Origin: Shewanella denitrificans OS217
Lineage (GTDB): Bacteria; Pseudomonadota; Gammaproteobacteria; Enterobacterales; Shewanellaceae
NCBI RefSeq assembly: GCF_000013765.1
Contig: NC_007954.1
Location: forward strand, 62,001 to 126,000
Length of the DNA: 64,000 nt
Direction of reading: 5' to 3'
This document shows, in pieces, positions 52,614 through 61,424 of the stretch. The notes under the pieces are model-generated. The model did not search any database. It was not told where the DNA came from and saw only the letters and a list, made by a program, of their open reading frames with translations. Made by a program: the position numbers and the translations under genes. Numbering within the stretch: position 1 is the stretch's first letter; every line of letters begins with the position of its first letter.

Positions 52614-52712
52614 GAGCTTCTTATCCTAAGTCTTTAGATACGGGTCATTAGCCGTGGTAATAATGCCACCGGGGTGAGTAAAGAAATGCACTCACCTCCC
52701 GCACTTGGAAAG
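52614..52712 (+). promoter_or_regulatory. Probable molybdenum-cofactor (Moco) riboswitch
   Basis: The leader directly before moaA carries ACGGGTCATTAGCCGTGG, then GCCACCGGGGTGAGT and ACTCACCTCCCGCACTTGG. A seven-pair stem joins GGTGAGT (52673-52679) and ACTCACC (52690-52696). Conserved-looking blocks, position before moaA and hairpin next to the ribosome site fit the Moco RNA motif (Rfam MOCO_RNA_motif) as I remember it. A full covariance match was not possible. Confidence 0.6.
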
Positions 52713-52718
52713 GTTAAC

Positions 52719-53699
52719 ATGTCTCAACTACAAGACAATTTTGGTCGACGGTTTCACTATTTGCGTCTGTCTATTACCGATGCCTGTAATTTTAAATGTA
52801 CCTATTGTTTACCCGATGGCTATCAAAGCCAAGGAAATAGCCCGTTTTTGTCCTTAAGTGAGATAGAGCTGCTATTGGGGGCATTTTCTCAAATGGGCAC
52901 TCAAAAAGTGCGCATTACCGGCGGTGAACCTAGCCTGCGCAAAGACTTTATCGACATTATCGGCCTTGCTGCTAATACCCCCAATATCAAGACTGTCGCC
53001 ACCACCACCAATGGTTACCGCTTAGCGAAAAATGCCCAAGCTTGGTATGACGCCGGCCTTAGGCGGATTAATGTGTCCATTGATAGTTTAGATCCAAAAA
53101 TGTTCTATCAAATCACAGGTGAAAACCGCTTCGATCAAGTGATGCGTGGTGTCGATGCGGCATTGGAGTCGGGCTTTGAGCGGGTCAAGATTAATGCCGT
53201 GCTGCTAAAGGGGCTTAATAGCCAAGACTTACCGAGATTTTTGCACTGGATAAAACACATGCCAGTGGATCTGCGTTTTATCGAATTGATGGAGACGGGC
53301 CTTGGGCGTGAGTATTTTAAGGCGCATCACCTCGCTGGGACTCAAGTAAAGCAGCAGCTTATTCGTGATGGTTGGCAGCTGGATAAAGCGGATATTCTCG
53401 ATGGCCCGGCACAAAACTTTAGCCACAGTGATTATCAAGGCCGTATCGGTCTTATCATGCCCTATGAGAAAAATTTCTGCGTCAGTTGTAATCGCTTGCG
53501 GGTGTCCGCCAAAGGTCAATTACATTTATGCCTGTTTACTGAGAACGGGGTTAACCTGAAAGATTTGTTGCAAGACAAAAGCCAAACCCCTGAGTTGATG
53601 GCGCGTTTGCAGCAGCAGTTAGGCTTTAAGACGGCGGCGCACTCACTGCACCAAGGCATTACTGGCGTGACCACACATTTGGCCTCCATTGGCGGCTAA
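52719..53699 (+). CDS. moaA: GTP 3',8-cyclase MoaA
   Basis: A radical-SAM enzyme of 326 residues that starts molybdopterin synthesis from GTP together with MoaC. The N-terminal cluster motif C-x-x-x-C-x-x-C is in TDACNFKCTYCLPDG, the C-terminal cluster motif is in CVSCNRLRVSAKGQLHLC, and the protein ends in the required G-G. ATG 52719 is chosen because AAAGG lies 8 bases upstream; the longer frame from GTG 52674 runs through the riboswitch stem. The order moaA, moaC, moaD, moaE, modABC follows. Confidence 0.96.
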   Translation: MSQLQDNFGRRFHYLRLSITDACNFKCTYCLPDGYQSQGNSPFLSLSEIELLLGAFSQMGTQKVRITGGEPSLRKDFIDIIGLAANTPNIKTVATTTNGYRLAKNAQAWYDAGLRRINVSIDSLDPKMFYQITGENRFDQVMRGVDAALESGFERVKINAVLLKGLNSQDLPRFLHWIKHMPVDLRFIELMETGLGREYFKAHHLAGTQVKQQLIRDGWQLDKADILDGPAQNFSHSDYQGRIGLIMPYEKNFCVSCNRLRVSAKGQLHLCLFTENGVNLKDLLQDKSQTPELMARLQQQLGFKTAAHSLHQGITGVTTHLASIGG

Positions 53700-53799
53700 G
53701 GCAGTATCGGTTCCTGTGTAGCATGTTCGCTAAAAGGCAGGGCATTCAGCATAACCCATGGGATTCATTTTATTTATTAGCTCTAGGTAACGTAATTCA

Positions 53800-54279
53800 A
53801 TGTCAGATTTCACTCATATTAATGCCCAAGGCCATGCTCATATGGTGGATGTCACTACAAAAACCGTGACAGAGCGTGAGGCGCGGGCTCAAGCGTTCGT
53901 CGAGATGGCCCCAGAGACACTGCTGATGATAATCAATGGCCAGCATCATAAGGGCGATGTGTTTGCGACCGCCAGGATCGCGGGGATCCAAGCCGCGAAG
54001 AAGACCTCAGATCTTATCCCCTTGTGTCACCCCTTGATGCTCACTAAAGTTGAGCTTGAACTGATTGCTGAGCCTGAGTTTAATCGCGTCAGGGTAACCA
54101 GCCTGTGCAAACTGGCGGGGAAAACAGGGGTTGAAATGGAAGCGCTAACGGCGGCCAGTGTGGCAGCCTTGACCATTTACGATATGTGTAAAGCGGTGCA
54201 GAAAGACATCACTATTACCGGTATAAGCTTGCTTGAAAAACGCGGCGGTAAGTCGGGTTATTTTAAAGCCAAGGCATAA
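53800..54279 (+). CDS. moaC: Cyclic pyranopterin monophosphate synthase MoaC
   Basis: A protein of 159 residues that completes cyclic pyranopterin monophosphate formation. Family landmarks are HMVDVTTKTVTEREARAQAF, ARIAGIQAAKKTSDLIPLCH (residues 55-80), and TGVEMEALTAASVAALTIYD with the catalytic lysine in MCKAVQKDI. The length is normal. It lies 100 bases after moaA; moaB is not present between them. Confidence 0.97.
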   Translation: MSDFTHINAQGHAHMVDVTTKTVTEREARAQAFVEMAPETLLMIINGQHHKGDVFATARIAGIQAAKKTSDLIPLCHPLMLTKVELELIAEPEFNRVRVTSLCKLAGKTGVEMEALTAASVAALTIYDMCKAVQKDITITGISLLEKRGGKSGYFKAKA

Positions 54280-54300
54280 CGGGGCTTAAGGACATTCATC

Positions 54301-54552
54301 ATGGTAAAGATTTTATTTTTCGCCCAAATTCGTGAATTACTGGGCGCATCGAGTCTCGAGCTAGCAGTAGAGAGTGGCAGCATCACGGCCGAGGGATTGA
54401 GGGCGCTGTTGGCAAGTACAGATGAAAAATGGGCCAAGGTGATGGCATCCGATAAGTTGCTGGTGGCCATTAATCAAACCATGAGCACTTGGGACGCCTG
54501 TATTACAGATGGCGATGAAGTGGCTTTCTTTCCTCCTGTGACTGGGGGGTAA
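54301..54552 (+). CDS. moaD: Molybdopterin synthase small subunit MoaD
   Basis: A ubiquitin-like protein of 83 residues that carries the sulfur as a C-terminal thiocarboxylate. The end reads DEVAFFPPVTGG, with the obligatory terminal di-glycine. It follows moaC by 21 bases and overlaps moaE by one base. MoeB, encoded at 61425-62192, adenylates this terminus. Confidence 0.95.
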   Translation: MVKILFFAQIRELLGASSLELAVESGSITAEGLRALLASTDEKWAKVMASDKLLVAINQTMSTWDACITDGDEVAFFPPVTGG

Positions 54553-55025
54553 TGATGACAGCTAAGGTAAAAATCGCGGTACAAGAGGCAGATTTTGACC
54601 ATGCCCAGGAGTATGCCCGTATTGCACAGGACAATAATGATGGCGCCGTCGTCACCTTTTGCGGCAAGGTGCGTGATTTTAACGAGGGCAATGAGATTAC
54701 TCGACTTACCCTAGAGCATTACCCAGGTATGACAGAGTCTGTACTCGCGCAGATTTGTCAGCAGGCCCTGCAGCGCTGGTCGATAAACCATTTAACTGTG
54801 ATCCACCGTGTCGGCAGCCTAGATTTAGGTGAACAAATTGTCTTTATTGGGGTGAGCAGTGCCCACAGAGGGGATGCTTTCGCCGCTTGTGAATACCTTA
54901 TCGACTTCTTAAAAACCAAGGCACCCTTTTGGAAACTTGAAGCCACTCATCAAGGAGAGCGTTGGTTAGATGCCAGGGACACGGATGAAGTCGCCGCAAA
55001 CACTTGGCAACAAGGAGAAGCTTAA
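54552..55025 (+). CDS. moaE: Molybdopterin synthase large subunit MoaE
   Basis: The catalytic subunit (157 residues) that receives two sulfurs from MoaD. It contains GAVVTFCGKVRDFNEG, LTLEHYPGMTESVL, VIHRVGSLDLGEQIVFIGV and the active lysine region of IDFLKTKAPFWKLE. Two starts, ATG 54552 and ATG 54555, are adjacent; the first overlaps the moaD stop. The modA start overlaps its stop codon by one base, giving one continuous operon. Confidence 0.96.
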   Translation: MMTAKVKIAVQEADFDHAQEYARIAQDNNDGAVVTFCGKVRDFNEGNEITRLTLEHYPGMTESVLAQICQQALQRWSINHLTVIHRVGSLDLGEQIVFIGVSSAHRGDAFAACEYLIDFLKTKAPFWKLEATHQGERWLDARDTDEVAANTWQQGEA

Positions 55026-55906
55026 TGGGGTCGAGGTTTGTTGGCAGTCAAGCCGTGGTTAGGCGAGCATTGATTTGCCAAATGGGTCATGGGGTTAGTG
55101 TGAGCATTAGCCGCAAATGGCTTGTCATGAGTATCTGCTTGTTGCTGCTGAGCTTAAGCCTTGGGATCACCACTCAGGCAATGGCCAATGATAAAGGTCC
55201 CTTAATTGCTGCTGCAGCCAATGTGAAGCTGGTACTGGATAAAATTATTGCGGACTACCATAACGACACAGGGGCGAATGTTCGGGTGTCTTATGGCTCA
55301 TCGGGTAATTTTGTCGCGCAAATTCAGCAAGGTGCACCCTATGAGTTGATCCTCAGCGCCGATGAGTTCTATGTGAACAAACTGGCGGCATTAGGCCTAA
55401 TTCAAGGCCAAGGCCGCATCTATGCCATAGGTAGATTAGCACTGGTCGCACCCCATCACTCCCCAATGAGTTTAGATGCCGATCTCCATGGCCTTAAGCA
55501 GCTATTGGCAACGGGAGGCTTAACACATTTTGCCATTGCCAACCCAAAGCATGCCCCCTATGGCGAGCGGGCTGTTGAAGTGTTAACTGCCAGCGGAAAT
55601 TGGCCGCAGATAAAACATAAACTCATCCTAGGGGAGAATGTCTCTCAAGCCTTGCAGTTTGCCTTAAGTGGCTCGACTCAAGGAGGCATAGTGGCACTGT
55701 CCTTGGCGCAACATGCTGAGTTTAAAGAACACGGTCGCTACATCGCCTTGCCTGAGACTTGGCATCAGCCGCTTAAGCAGCGCATGGCCTTGATAAAGCA
55801 TGCCAGTATTCAAGCCAAAGACTTTTATGAATATCTGCTATTACCATCGACTCAACAAACCTTCACCGAGTTTGGTTTTGCTGCCGCAGTAACGGGGGAC
55901 AATTAA
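55025..55906 (+). CDS. modA: Molybdate-binding periplasmic protein ModA
   Basis: A periplasmic protein of 293 residues that captures molybdate for ModBC. After an unusually long N-terminus with the signal span near 38-58 (LVMSICLLLLSLSLGITTQA), the mature protein starts ANDKGPLIAAAANVKLVLDK. The oxyanion-site landmarks VSYGSSGNFVAQIQQGAPYE, DEFYVNKLAALG and NPKHAPYGERAVEVL are present. ATG 55025 has AAGGAG eight bases before it. The position after the moa genes couples uptake to cofactor synthesis. Confidence 0.94.
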   Translation: MGSRFVGSQAVVRRALICQMGHGVSVSISRKWLVMSICLLLLSLSLGITTQAMANDKGPLIAAAANVKLVLDKIIADYHNDTGANVRVSYGSSGNFVAQIQQGAPYELILSADEFYVNKLAALGLIQGQGRIYAIGRLALVAPHHSPMSLDADLHGLKQLLATGGLTHFAIANPKHAPYGERAVEVLTASGNWPQIKHKLILGENVSQALQFALSGSTQGGIVALSLAQHAEFKEHGRYIALPETWHQPLKQRMALIKHASIQAKDFYEYLLLPSTQQTFTEFGFAAAVTGDN

Positions 55907-56577
55907 TGGATTGGCAAGCATTTTGGTTGTCCATTAAGCTCAGCAGCATGACTGTGGTTATCCTGATCCCGCTGGCAATGTTTGCGGCAAAATTTTTTGC
56001 ATATCATGATTTTAAAGCTAAACCTTGGCTAGAAGCGTTAGTCATGGTGCCCTTAGTGCTGCCGCCCACTGTGGTGGGTTATTATCTGCTGGTGGGGCTA
56101 GGAAGCCAAAGCTTAGTGGGGCAATGGTTAGCCACTTACTTAGGCACCTCTTTAGTGTTTAATTTTTCCGGGTTAGTGCTGGCCTCAGTTCTGATTAATA
56201 TTCCCTTCGCCTTGCAACCTATTCAAAGAGCATTCGAAGCCATCCCCATGGATGTGCGCGATGCGGCGCTGTGCTGCGGCATGTCACCTTGGGCGAGATT
56301 ATATAAGATTGAACTGCCCATGGTATGGCCCGGGGTGCTGACTGCCATAGTCTTGTGCTTCTCACATGTATTGGGTGAGTTTGGTGTGGTGCTGATGCTG
56401 GGCGGTAATATTGCCGGTGAGACCAAGACGCTGTCTATCGCCATCTATGACAGCGTGCAAGCCTTCGATTTAGCAGCCGCAGGCTCAATGTCATTATTTT
56501 TATTGGTGTTTGCGGTGAGCGTGTTAGCCCTGACCAGTCATTTGTCACGGCGTATGGTGGCTGCTAATGGCCAATAA
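55906..56577 (+). CDS. modB: Molybdate ABC transporter permease ModB
   Basis: A membrane protein of 223 residues with five spans. It has LVMVPLVLPPTVVGYYLLVG, characteristic of ModB, and the ATPase-contact loop DAALCCGMSPWARLYKIELP (equivalent to E-A-A-x-x-x-G). The end overlaps modC by 11 bases and the start overlaps modA by one, consistent with tight coupling. Confidence 0.95.
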   Translation: MDWQAFWLSIKLSSMTVVILIPLAMFAAKFFAYHDFKAKPWLEALVMVPLVLPPTVVGYYLLVGLGSQSLVGQWLATYLGTSLVFNFSGLVLASVLINIPFALQPIQRAFEAIPMDVRDAALCCGMSPWARLYKIELPMVWPGVLTAIVLCFSHVLGEFGVVLMLGGNIAGETKTLSIAIYDSVQAFDLAAAGSMSLFLLVFAVSVLALTSHLSRRMVAANGQ

Positions 56578-57694
56578 CCCTGATGAATTTCGTTGCCAGA
56601 TAAGTCAACAGACTCCTATTCCCTTGCAATTGGACTTTAGCTGCCAAGGTGGAGAGATCCTCGCCATAGTAGGGCCATCGGGTGGCGGTAAGACCAGCTT
56701 ACTGCGCATGCTGGCGGGTTTGAGTCAACCGCAAGAGGGGGAGATTAGCTTAGGTGAGGAAGTGTGGTTTGATAGTGAAAAGCACTTATGTTTATCACCC
56801 CAGCAGCGTCATATCGGCTATGTACCACAGCATTTTGGCTTATTTCCGCGCTTAACAGCGTTAGAGAATGTGCTGGCCGGGTTAGATCATTTACCCAAGT
56901 CCCAGCGGCGAGAACACGGCCTAACTTGGTTACAGCGGGTTGGCTTAGGCGACTATGGCCACAGATTACCTAGGCAGCTTTCTGGTGGTCAAAAACAGCG
57001 GGTTGCCCTTGCTCGGGCGTTGAGCCGTGAGCCTAAGGTCTTGTTGCTGGATGAGCCTTTCTCGGCCCTAGACGTGCAAACCCGCGATGGTTTATATCAA
57101 CATCTTATTCAACTTATCGATGAACTCGCCATTCCCATCATCTTAGTGACTCATGATATTCAAGAGGCATTTTTATTGGCGGATAAGATGCTACTACTGC
57201 ACCAAGGGAAAATGCTCCAAAGCGGCGCTCCCGCTGAAATTTGGGCAAAGCCAGTGAATGAGCTGGTGGCGCGGCAGATGGGGCATAAGAATATTTTGCC
57301 TGTAGAGTGTATCGGTCTCACTCAGTCAGACGCCGAGTTTAGTCTAGCGGGACAAACTCTGCGGCTGCCATCGGCTACCGGGATTGAACTTGGTACCCAA
57401 TTCGGCTGTATTTTTAATCAAGCAAGTCTTAGGCTTATGCCCTTAGAGGTTAATCAACTGGGGGATACAGCCGAACATTGGCTATGGGTTAGGGTCATTC
57501 AGGTTCGCGTTATTGCTGGCGCCGTGCGGGTTGAACTCATGCTTGAACAGAGTGAATGCATGCTTGAACTCATACTTGAGCCGGGCTTAAATCTTGAGTT
57601 TGGCTTGCCGGGGTCTAGATTATTGAATATACAGCCAAACCAGCGAAGACAGTTAGCCGTCGACCCTTGGAGGCTTATTCTCATCCCTTCATGA
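56567..57694 (+). CDS. modC: Molybdate ABC transporter ATPase ModC
   Basis: An ATPase of 375 residues with Walker A GPSGGGKT, Q-loop in GYVPQHFGLFPRLTA, signature LSGGQKQRVALARA, Walker B VLLLDEPFSALD and switch histidine in VTHDIQEAF. The C-terminal 130 residues form a TOBE-type molybdate-sensing domain, including the repeated LEQSECMLELILEPGL. It is the last gene of the moa-mod operon. Confidence 0.92.
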   Translation: MANNPDEFRCQISQQTPIPLQLDFSCQGGEILAIVGPSGGGKTSLLRMLAGLSQPQEGEISLGEEVWFDSEKHLCLSPQQRHIGYVPQHFGLFPRLTALENVLAGLDHLPKSQRREHGLTWLQRVGLGDYGHRLPRQLSGGQKQRVALARALSREPKVLLLDEPFSALDVQTRDGLYQHLIQLIDELAIPIILVTHDIQEAFLLADKMLLLHQGKMLQSGAPAEIWAKPVNELVARQMGHKNILPVECIGLTQSDAEFSLAGQTLRLPSATGIELGTQFGCIFNQASLRLMPLEVNQLGDTAEHWLWVRVIQVRVIAGAVRVELMLEQSECMLELILEPGLNLEFGLPGSRLLNIQPNQRRQLAVDPWRLILIPS

Positions 57695-57776
57695 TCAATG
57701 TTTAATATTTCAATGCTTGGGACTTGCCCACAGCTTAGGTAAAGTAGTGGCAATGATTAATCTTATGGGGCCATTC

Positions 57777-58307
57777 ATGTTTCGTAATCTGTTTATTTTT
57801 CTCGCCTTTTCCATTAACTCCTTCAACGTATTGGCGGCGCCCAGCATGTACCAGGTGCTCTCTGAGGGGGAATACCAAACGCCTATTTCAGTGATGAAAC
57901 AGCTAGAGGCCAATAAAGGTGACATGATCGTTGCGTTTGACATGGAAATCGAAGCGGATGAATTAATATATGAATTCGTGATAGTCAATTTAGTGAAGCA
58001 GCAGTTGATTGAGACTCGAATACGGGCCAAAGATGGCGCTAAACTCAAAGACAGCAGTAAAACTATTGCCGCCGATGATTTAGACCAAGTGCAAGCGGTG
58101 AAAATGTTGCAAAGGAAGCAGCTTAGTTTTTCTGATTTGGTCAGTATGGCCATGAAAGACAAGCCAGGGTTTTTATTGGAAGCCGAATTAGATCATGATT
58201 TGGCGATAAGCTACTTAGAGCTTAAATTGCTCACTGAAATGAGTAAACACACTGTCGCCTTCGATATCGACAATTTGCGCCCATTACCTCTGCTCAAATG
58301 GGACTAA
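57777..58307 (+). CDS. PepSY-like periplasmic protein
   Basis: A protein of 176 residues with a signal peptide (MFRNLFIFLAFSINSFNVLA). The mature part has two similar alpha-beta units: DMEIEADELIYEFVIVNLVK followed by AVKMLQRKQLSFSDLVSMAM and then AELDHDLAISYLELKLLTEM. This spacing fits PepSY domains, which often accompany two-component sensors. ATG 57777 is used because it opens the signal peptide. It is upstream of the response regulator gene by 15 bases, so it probably belongs to that operon. Confidence 0.7.
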   Translation: MFRNLFIFLAFSINSFNVLAAPSMYQVLSEGEYQTPISVMKQLEANKGDMIVAFDMEIEADELIYEFVIVNLVKQQLIETRIRAKDGAKLKDSSKTIAADDLDQVQAVKMLQRKQLSFSDLVSMAMKDKPGFLLEAELDHDLAISYLELKLLTEMSKHTVAFDIDNLRPLPLLKWD

Positions 58308-58322
58308 CCTTAAGGTTCTGAC

Positions 58323-59000
58323 ATGAAAATCTTAATCATTGAAGATGATGCCACCACACAAAGCTATTTAGTCGAAGGGTTTGCGGCTCAGAATATTGCC
58401 ACTGACACCGCCTCCGACGGCCAAGAAGGTTTACACCTTGCTAGGCACAATAGTTACGATTTAATCGTGTTAGATCGCATGTTGCCAAAGCTTGATGGTT
58501 TGACCTTGTTAGGCGCCTTACGCAGCAGTGGCAACAGCACCCCAGTGTTGATCCTCTCGGCGCTTAACCATGTGGATGAAAGAGTCAAAGGTCTTCGGGC
58601 CGGTGGCGATGATTACATGACTAAGCCCTTCGCCTTCGCTGAGCTGTTAGTCAGGGTAGAGAAACTGACCCAAAGAAATCAAGGTATAGCAGCACCGGCT
58701 GAATTGGTTGTCGGTCAGCTCAGAATGGAGTTATTAACACGAGTGGTGACCTTAGCTGAGCATGAACTTATGCTGCAGCCTAAGGAGTTTCAATTGCTTA
58801 AATACCTAATGGAACACCCGAATAAGGTGATTAGTCGTACCTTATTGTTTGAAGCCGTGTGGGATTATCACTTCGATCCCAGAACCAATGTCATCGATGT
58901 GCATATTGCTAAGCTCAGACGCAAGTTTGAGGAAATTGGCTTCCCCGAGATGATAGAGACAGTCAGAGGAGCCGGTTATCGCCTCAGCAAAGGGCATTAG
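58323..59000 (+). CDS. OmpR-family response regulator
   Basis: A protein of 225 residues with a receiver domain (2-115; acidic pocket E7, D8, D9; phospho-acceptor D51 in LIVLDRMLPKLDG; lysine in YMTKPFAFAELL) and a winged-helix output domain (about 125-222, ending ETVRGAGYRLSKG). It is followed by the histidine kinase gene on the same strand. The target genes are not evident; the PepSY-like gene next to it is a likely member of the regulon. Confidence 0.95.
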   Translation: MKILIIEDDATTQSYLVEGFAAQNIATDTASDGQEGLHLARHNSYDLIVLDRMLPKLDGLTLLGALRSSGNSTPVLILSALNHVDERVKGLRAGGDDYMTKPFAFAELLVRVEKLTQRNQGIAAPAELVVGQLRMELLTRVVTLAEHELMLQPKEFQLLKYLMEHPNKVISRTLLFEAVWDYHFDPRTNVIDVHIAKLRRKFEEIGFPEMIETVRGAGYRLSKGH

Positions 59001-59049
59001 ACCCTCCCAGAGTAGCACCTGGCGCATCACGATCATCTTCTCAATATTA

Positions 59050-60306
59050 GTGACGCTCTTGATTGTATTGCTGGTAGCTAGCTTGTATAGACAACTAATT
59101 ATAGAGCAACAAAATCAAGTGGCTAGCCACTTGGCGTCGGAAAATCAGCGTTATCAGCAGTTGTCATTAACCGTCAATCGTCGCAGTTTTGCGGCGCAAA
59201 TTCGCGCCGCGGATCCTAAAACCGCCTTTATCGCATGGCGCAGTAGCGTCGACATGGTAGGGGCGTTAACCTTTGTGCCTGACAACATGCCTGTGCTACC
59301 AGAAACCAAGGATTTCCCCATTTTTACCGGCGGGCCGGATAAGCTGCATATATTGACCGGCGGCCTAGTGATGACCCGCTATGGCCCTGTGCTTATTGCT
59401 ACCCGTACGGATCATCTCGCCACCTTGATTGATAAATTTATTAGTGCGGCGCTCTGGGCTGTGGGATTAACCCTAGGCTTAACCTTAGCCTTAGGTTACA
59501 TATTTTCTAAGGCCATTTTACGCCGCTTAGTGCATTACAATCGCTTGAGTGAGCAAATTGAGTTGGGCCAATATGACACTCGCTTACCCCTGAGCAACAA
59601 AAATGATGAATTCGACATGCTGGCTAAGCAATTTAATCGGGTCTTGGATACCTTAGAGCACAACCTAATGGCCGTGCGCGGTGTGACAGATAATATAGCC
59701 CACGATCTGCGTACCCCCTTGTCACATCTGCGTATAGGCATAGAGAGGCTGGAGGCTAAACCTAGTGCTGAGCTAGCTGGCGCCAGTGCGGATTTGCTGG
59801 AGGAGTTAGATCACTGTCTTGCCACCTTCGATGCCATGCTGTCGCTCACTCGTATCGAAGAGGGCCAGCAAAGCTTAGATTTGCAGCAAGTTTCCCTGCA
59901 AGGCTTATGTGAGGACTTGTTCGAAATGGCCGAAGCCATGGCCGAAGCGAAATCTCAGCGATTAAGCCTGCATTTGGCTGAGGACATTAGCATAGCCGGG
60001 GATAAACATTTGCTGTTCCAAGCGCTATTTAATCTGGTGGATAACGCCATACACTATTCCCCAATCGGTGCTGATATTGAGCTTAGGCAGCAAGGTAAAT
60101 TAATTAGCATCAGTGACAATGGCCCTGGCATCGACGACAGCGATAAGGAGCGGGTGTTCGAACGTCTAGTGCGATTAGATCCCAGTCGCCACCTTAAGGG
60201 CACAGGGTTAGGTTTATCTATGGTGAAAGCTATTTTGATGCGCCATCAAGCGCGCATTACACTCTTGGATAATCACCCTGGGCTCAGAGCCGAAATTCAA
60301 TTCTAG
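59050..60306 (+). CDS. Sensor histidine kinase; start codon uncertain
   Basis: A membrane kinase of 418 residues from GTG 59050. It has a span at the N-terminus, a periplasmic sensor loop (about 30-130), a second span near 130-155, a HAMP region (SEQIELGQYDTRLPLSNKND), the phosphorylated histidine in NIAHDLRTPLSHLRIGIERL, the N-box LVDNAIHYSP and G-boxes ISDNGPGID and GTGLGLSMV. GTG 59050 cuts the first span to about 12 residues; the frame continues in protein-like sequence up to 58957 without any ATG, GTG or TTG. ATT 58996, overlapping the regulator stop, is a candidate. Confidence 0.88.
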   Translation: MTLLIVLLVASLYRQLIIEQQNQVASHLASENQRYQQLSLTVNRRSFAAQIRAADPKTAFIAWRSSVDMVGALTFVPDNMPVLPETKDFPIFTGGPDKLHILTGGLVMTRYGPVLIATRTDHLATLIDKFISAALWAVGLTLGLTLALGYIFSKAILRRLVHYNRLSEQIELGQYDTRLPLSNKNDEFDMLAKQFNRVLDTLEHNLMAVRGVTDNIAHDLRTPLSHLRIGIERLEAKPSAELAGASADLLEELDHCLATFDAMLSLTRIEEGQQSLDLQQVSLQGLCEDLFEMAEAMAEAKSQRLSLHLAEDISIAGDKHLLFQALFNLVDNAIHYSPIGADIELRQQGKLISISDNGPGIDDSDKERVFERLVRLDPSRHLKGTGLGLSMVKAILMRHQARITLLDNHPGLRAEIQF

Positions 60307-60365
60307 AGTCGCAGCAGTACCATTGAGCTTCAAGGCCAACAGGCATCAATTCGTTAAGTGGATAT

Positions 60366-61046
60366 ATGTATCAAATAATCAGTGATGAATCCGACTTTAT
60401 TGTCATAGATAAGTATGCTGGTGTGCATTTTCATAGCCAGGATGGCAGCGCCGGCGTGGTCGCGCAATTAGAAGCTGACTTAGGAATTAAGCTGTTTGCA
60501 GTACACAGATTAGACACGCCCACATCGGGACTGCTTATCTTGGCTAAAAATCCTCTAGCGGCGCGGCGTTTTACTGAAATGTTCACTGAGCATAAAGTAC
60601 AGAAATACTACCTAGCCATAGCCCAAGGTAAACCTAAGAAGAAACAGGGCTGGGTAATAGGGGATATGGCTAAGGCTCGCCGCAGTATGTTTAAGCTGCT
60701 TCGCAGCACTGAGAATCCTGCAGTAACACAGTTTTTCTCCCATTCCATCGTCGAAGGATTACGTTTATATCTGCTTAAACCTCATTCGGGCAAGACACAT
60801 CAACTTAGGGTGGCCTTAGCCAGTATTGGCGTGCCCATTTTAGGGGATAAGCTCTACGGCGTGAACTCGGCGGAGCATGACAGATGCTACTTACACGCCT
60901 ATTGCTTGGATTTTAGCTATCAAGGTAAAGCCTTTCATTATCTTTGCATGCCAACTCAAGGCAATATTTTTGAGATGCAAGCTGTGCAGCAACAGCTTAC
61001 TCAACAGTGGTCTCACCCTGAATTATTATCTTGGGCTGCACGCTAG
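60366..61046 (+). CDS. RluA-family pseudouridine synthase
   Basis: An enzyme of 226 residues that isomerises uridine in RNA. The catalytic aspartate is in VHRLDTPTSGLLILAKN (the R-L-D signature near residue 47), with KYYLAIAQGKPKKKQGWV and KPHSGKTHQLRVALASIGVP as further landmarks. It lacks an S4 domain, so it resembles the small TIGR01621-type group. The target RNA position is not predictable by eye. Confidence 0.9.
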   Translation: MYQIISDESDFIVIDKYAGVHFHSQDGSAGVVAQLEADLGIKLFAVHRLDTPTSGLLILAKNPLAARRFTEMFTEHKVQKYYLAIAQGKPKKKQGWVIGDMAKARRSMFKLLRSTENPAVTQFFSHSIVEGLRLYLLKPHSGKTHQLRVALASIGVPILGDKLYGVNSAEHDRCYLHAYCLDFSYQGKAFHYLCMPTQGNIFEMQAVQQQLTQQWSHPELLSWAAR

Positions 61047-61177
61047 ATGAAAGATGATTAGCTGTACCGTATGCACTAAGAGGTTATGCCAATAAAGACT
61101 TACGCTGGCGGCGTGGTTATAATGTTCGCTTATTCGAGTGTAATAAACCTCGAGCGGATCGGCGTATTGAGGCTGTT

Positions 61178-61360
61178 ATGAATCGCAAGAAGAAAATAAA
61201 CCAAACCCTAAAGGCAAAAGCGAAAAAAGCCAATGCTAAAAAAGCCGGCATACCTGCCAATAAGCCAAAATACATAGCTAAAGCAGATAGAGAGCAAGCG
61301 AATGCTTCTGTGGAAGCCAATGATAGCGTGGGAGTTGAAGTGGGCTCAGAGGTCGATTAG
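61178..61360 (+). CDS. DUF2986 small basic protein
   Basis: A 60-residue protein, lysine- and alanine-rich in the first half (MNRKKKINQTLKAKAKKANA) and acidic at the end (VEVGSEVD). The opening matches DUF2986 proteins common in Shewanella and Vibrio. No function is known to me. No strong ribosome site is seen; GAGGCTG lies 10 bases before ATG. Confidence 0.65.
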   Translation: MNRKKKINQTLKAKAKKANAKKAGIPANKPKYIAKADREQANASVEANDSVGVEVGSEVD

Positions 61361-61424
61361 CACCAAAGCTCAAACCGGTATCGCCTGTGTATACCTTGCT
61401 CAGCCTTGCTCGCTTTATTAGCTG

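Noticed and set aside
52674..52718. Extended N-terminus of MoaA from GTG 52674
   Set aside because: It overlaps the riboswitch-like stem; the ATG at 52719 has a proper ribosome site and begins the conserved region.
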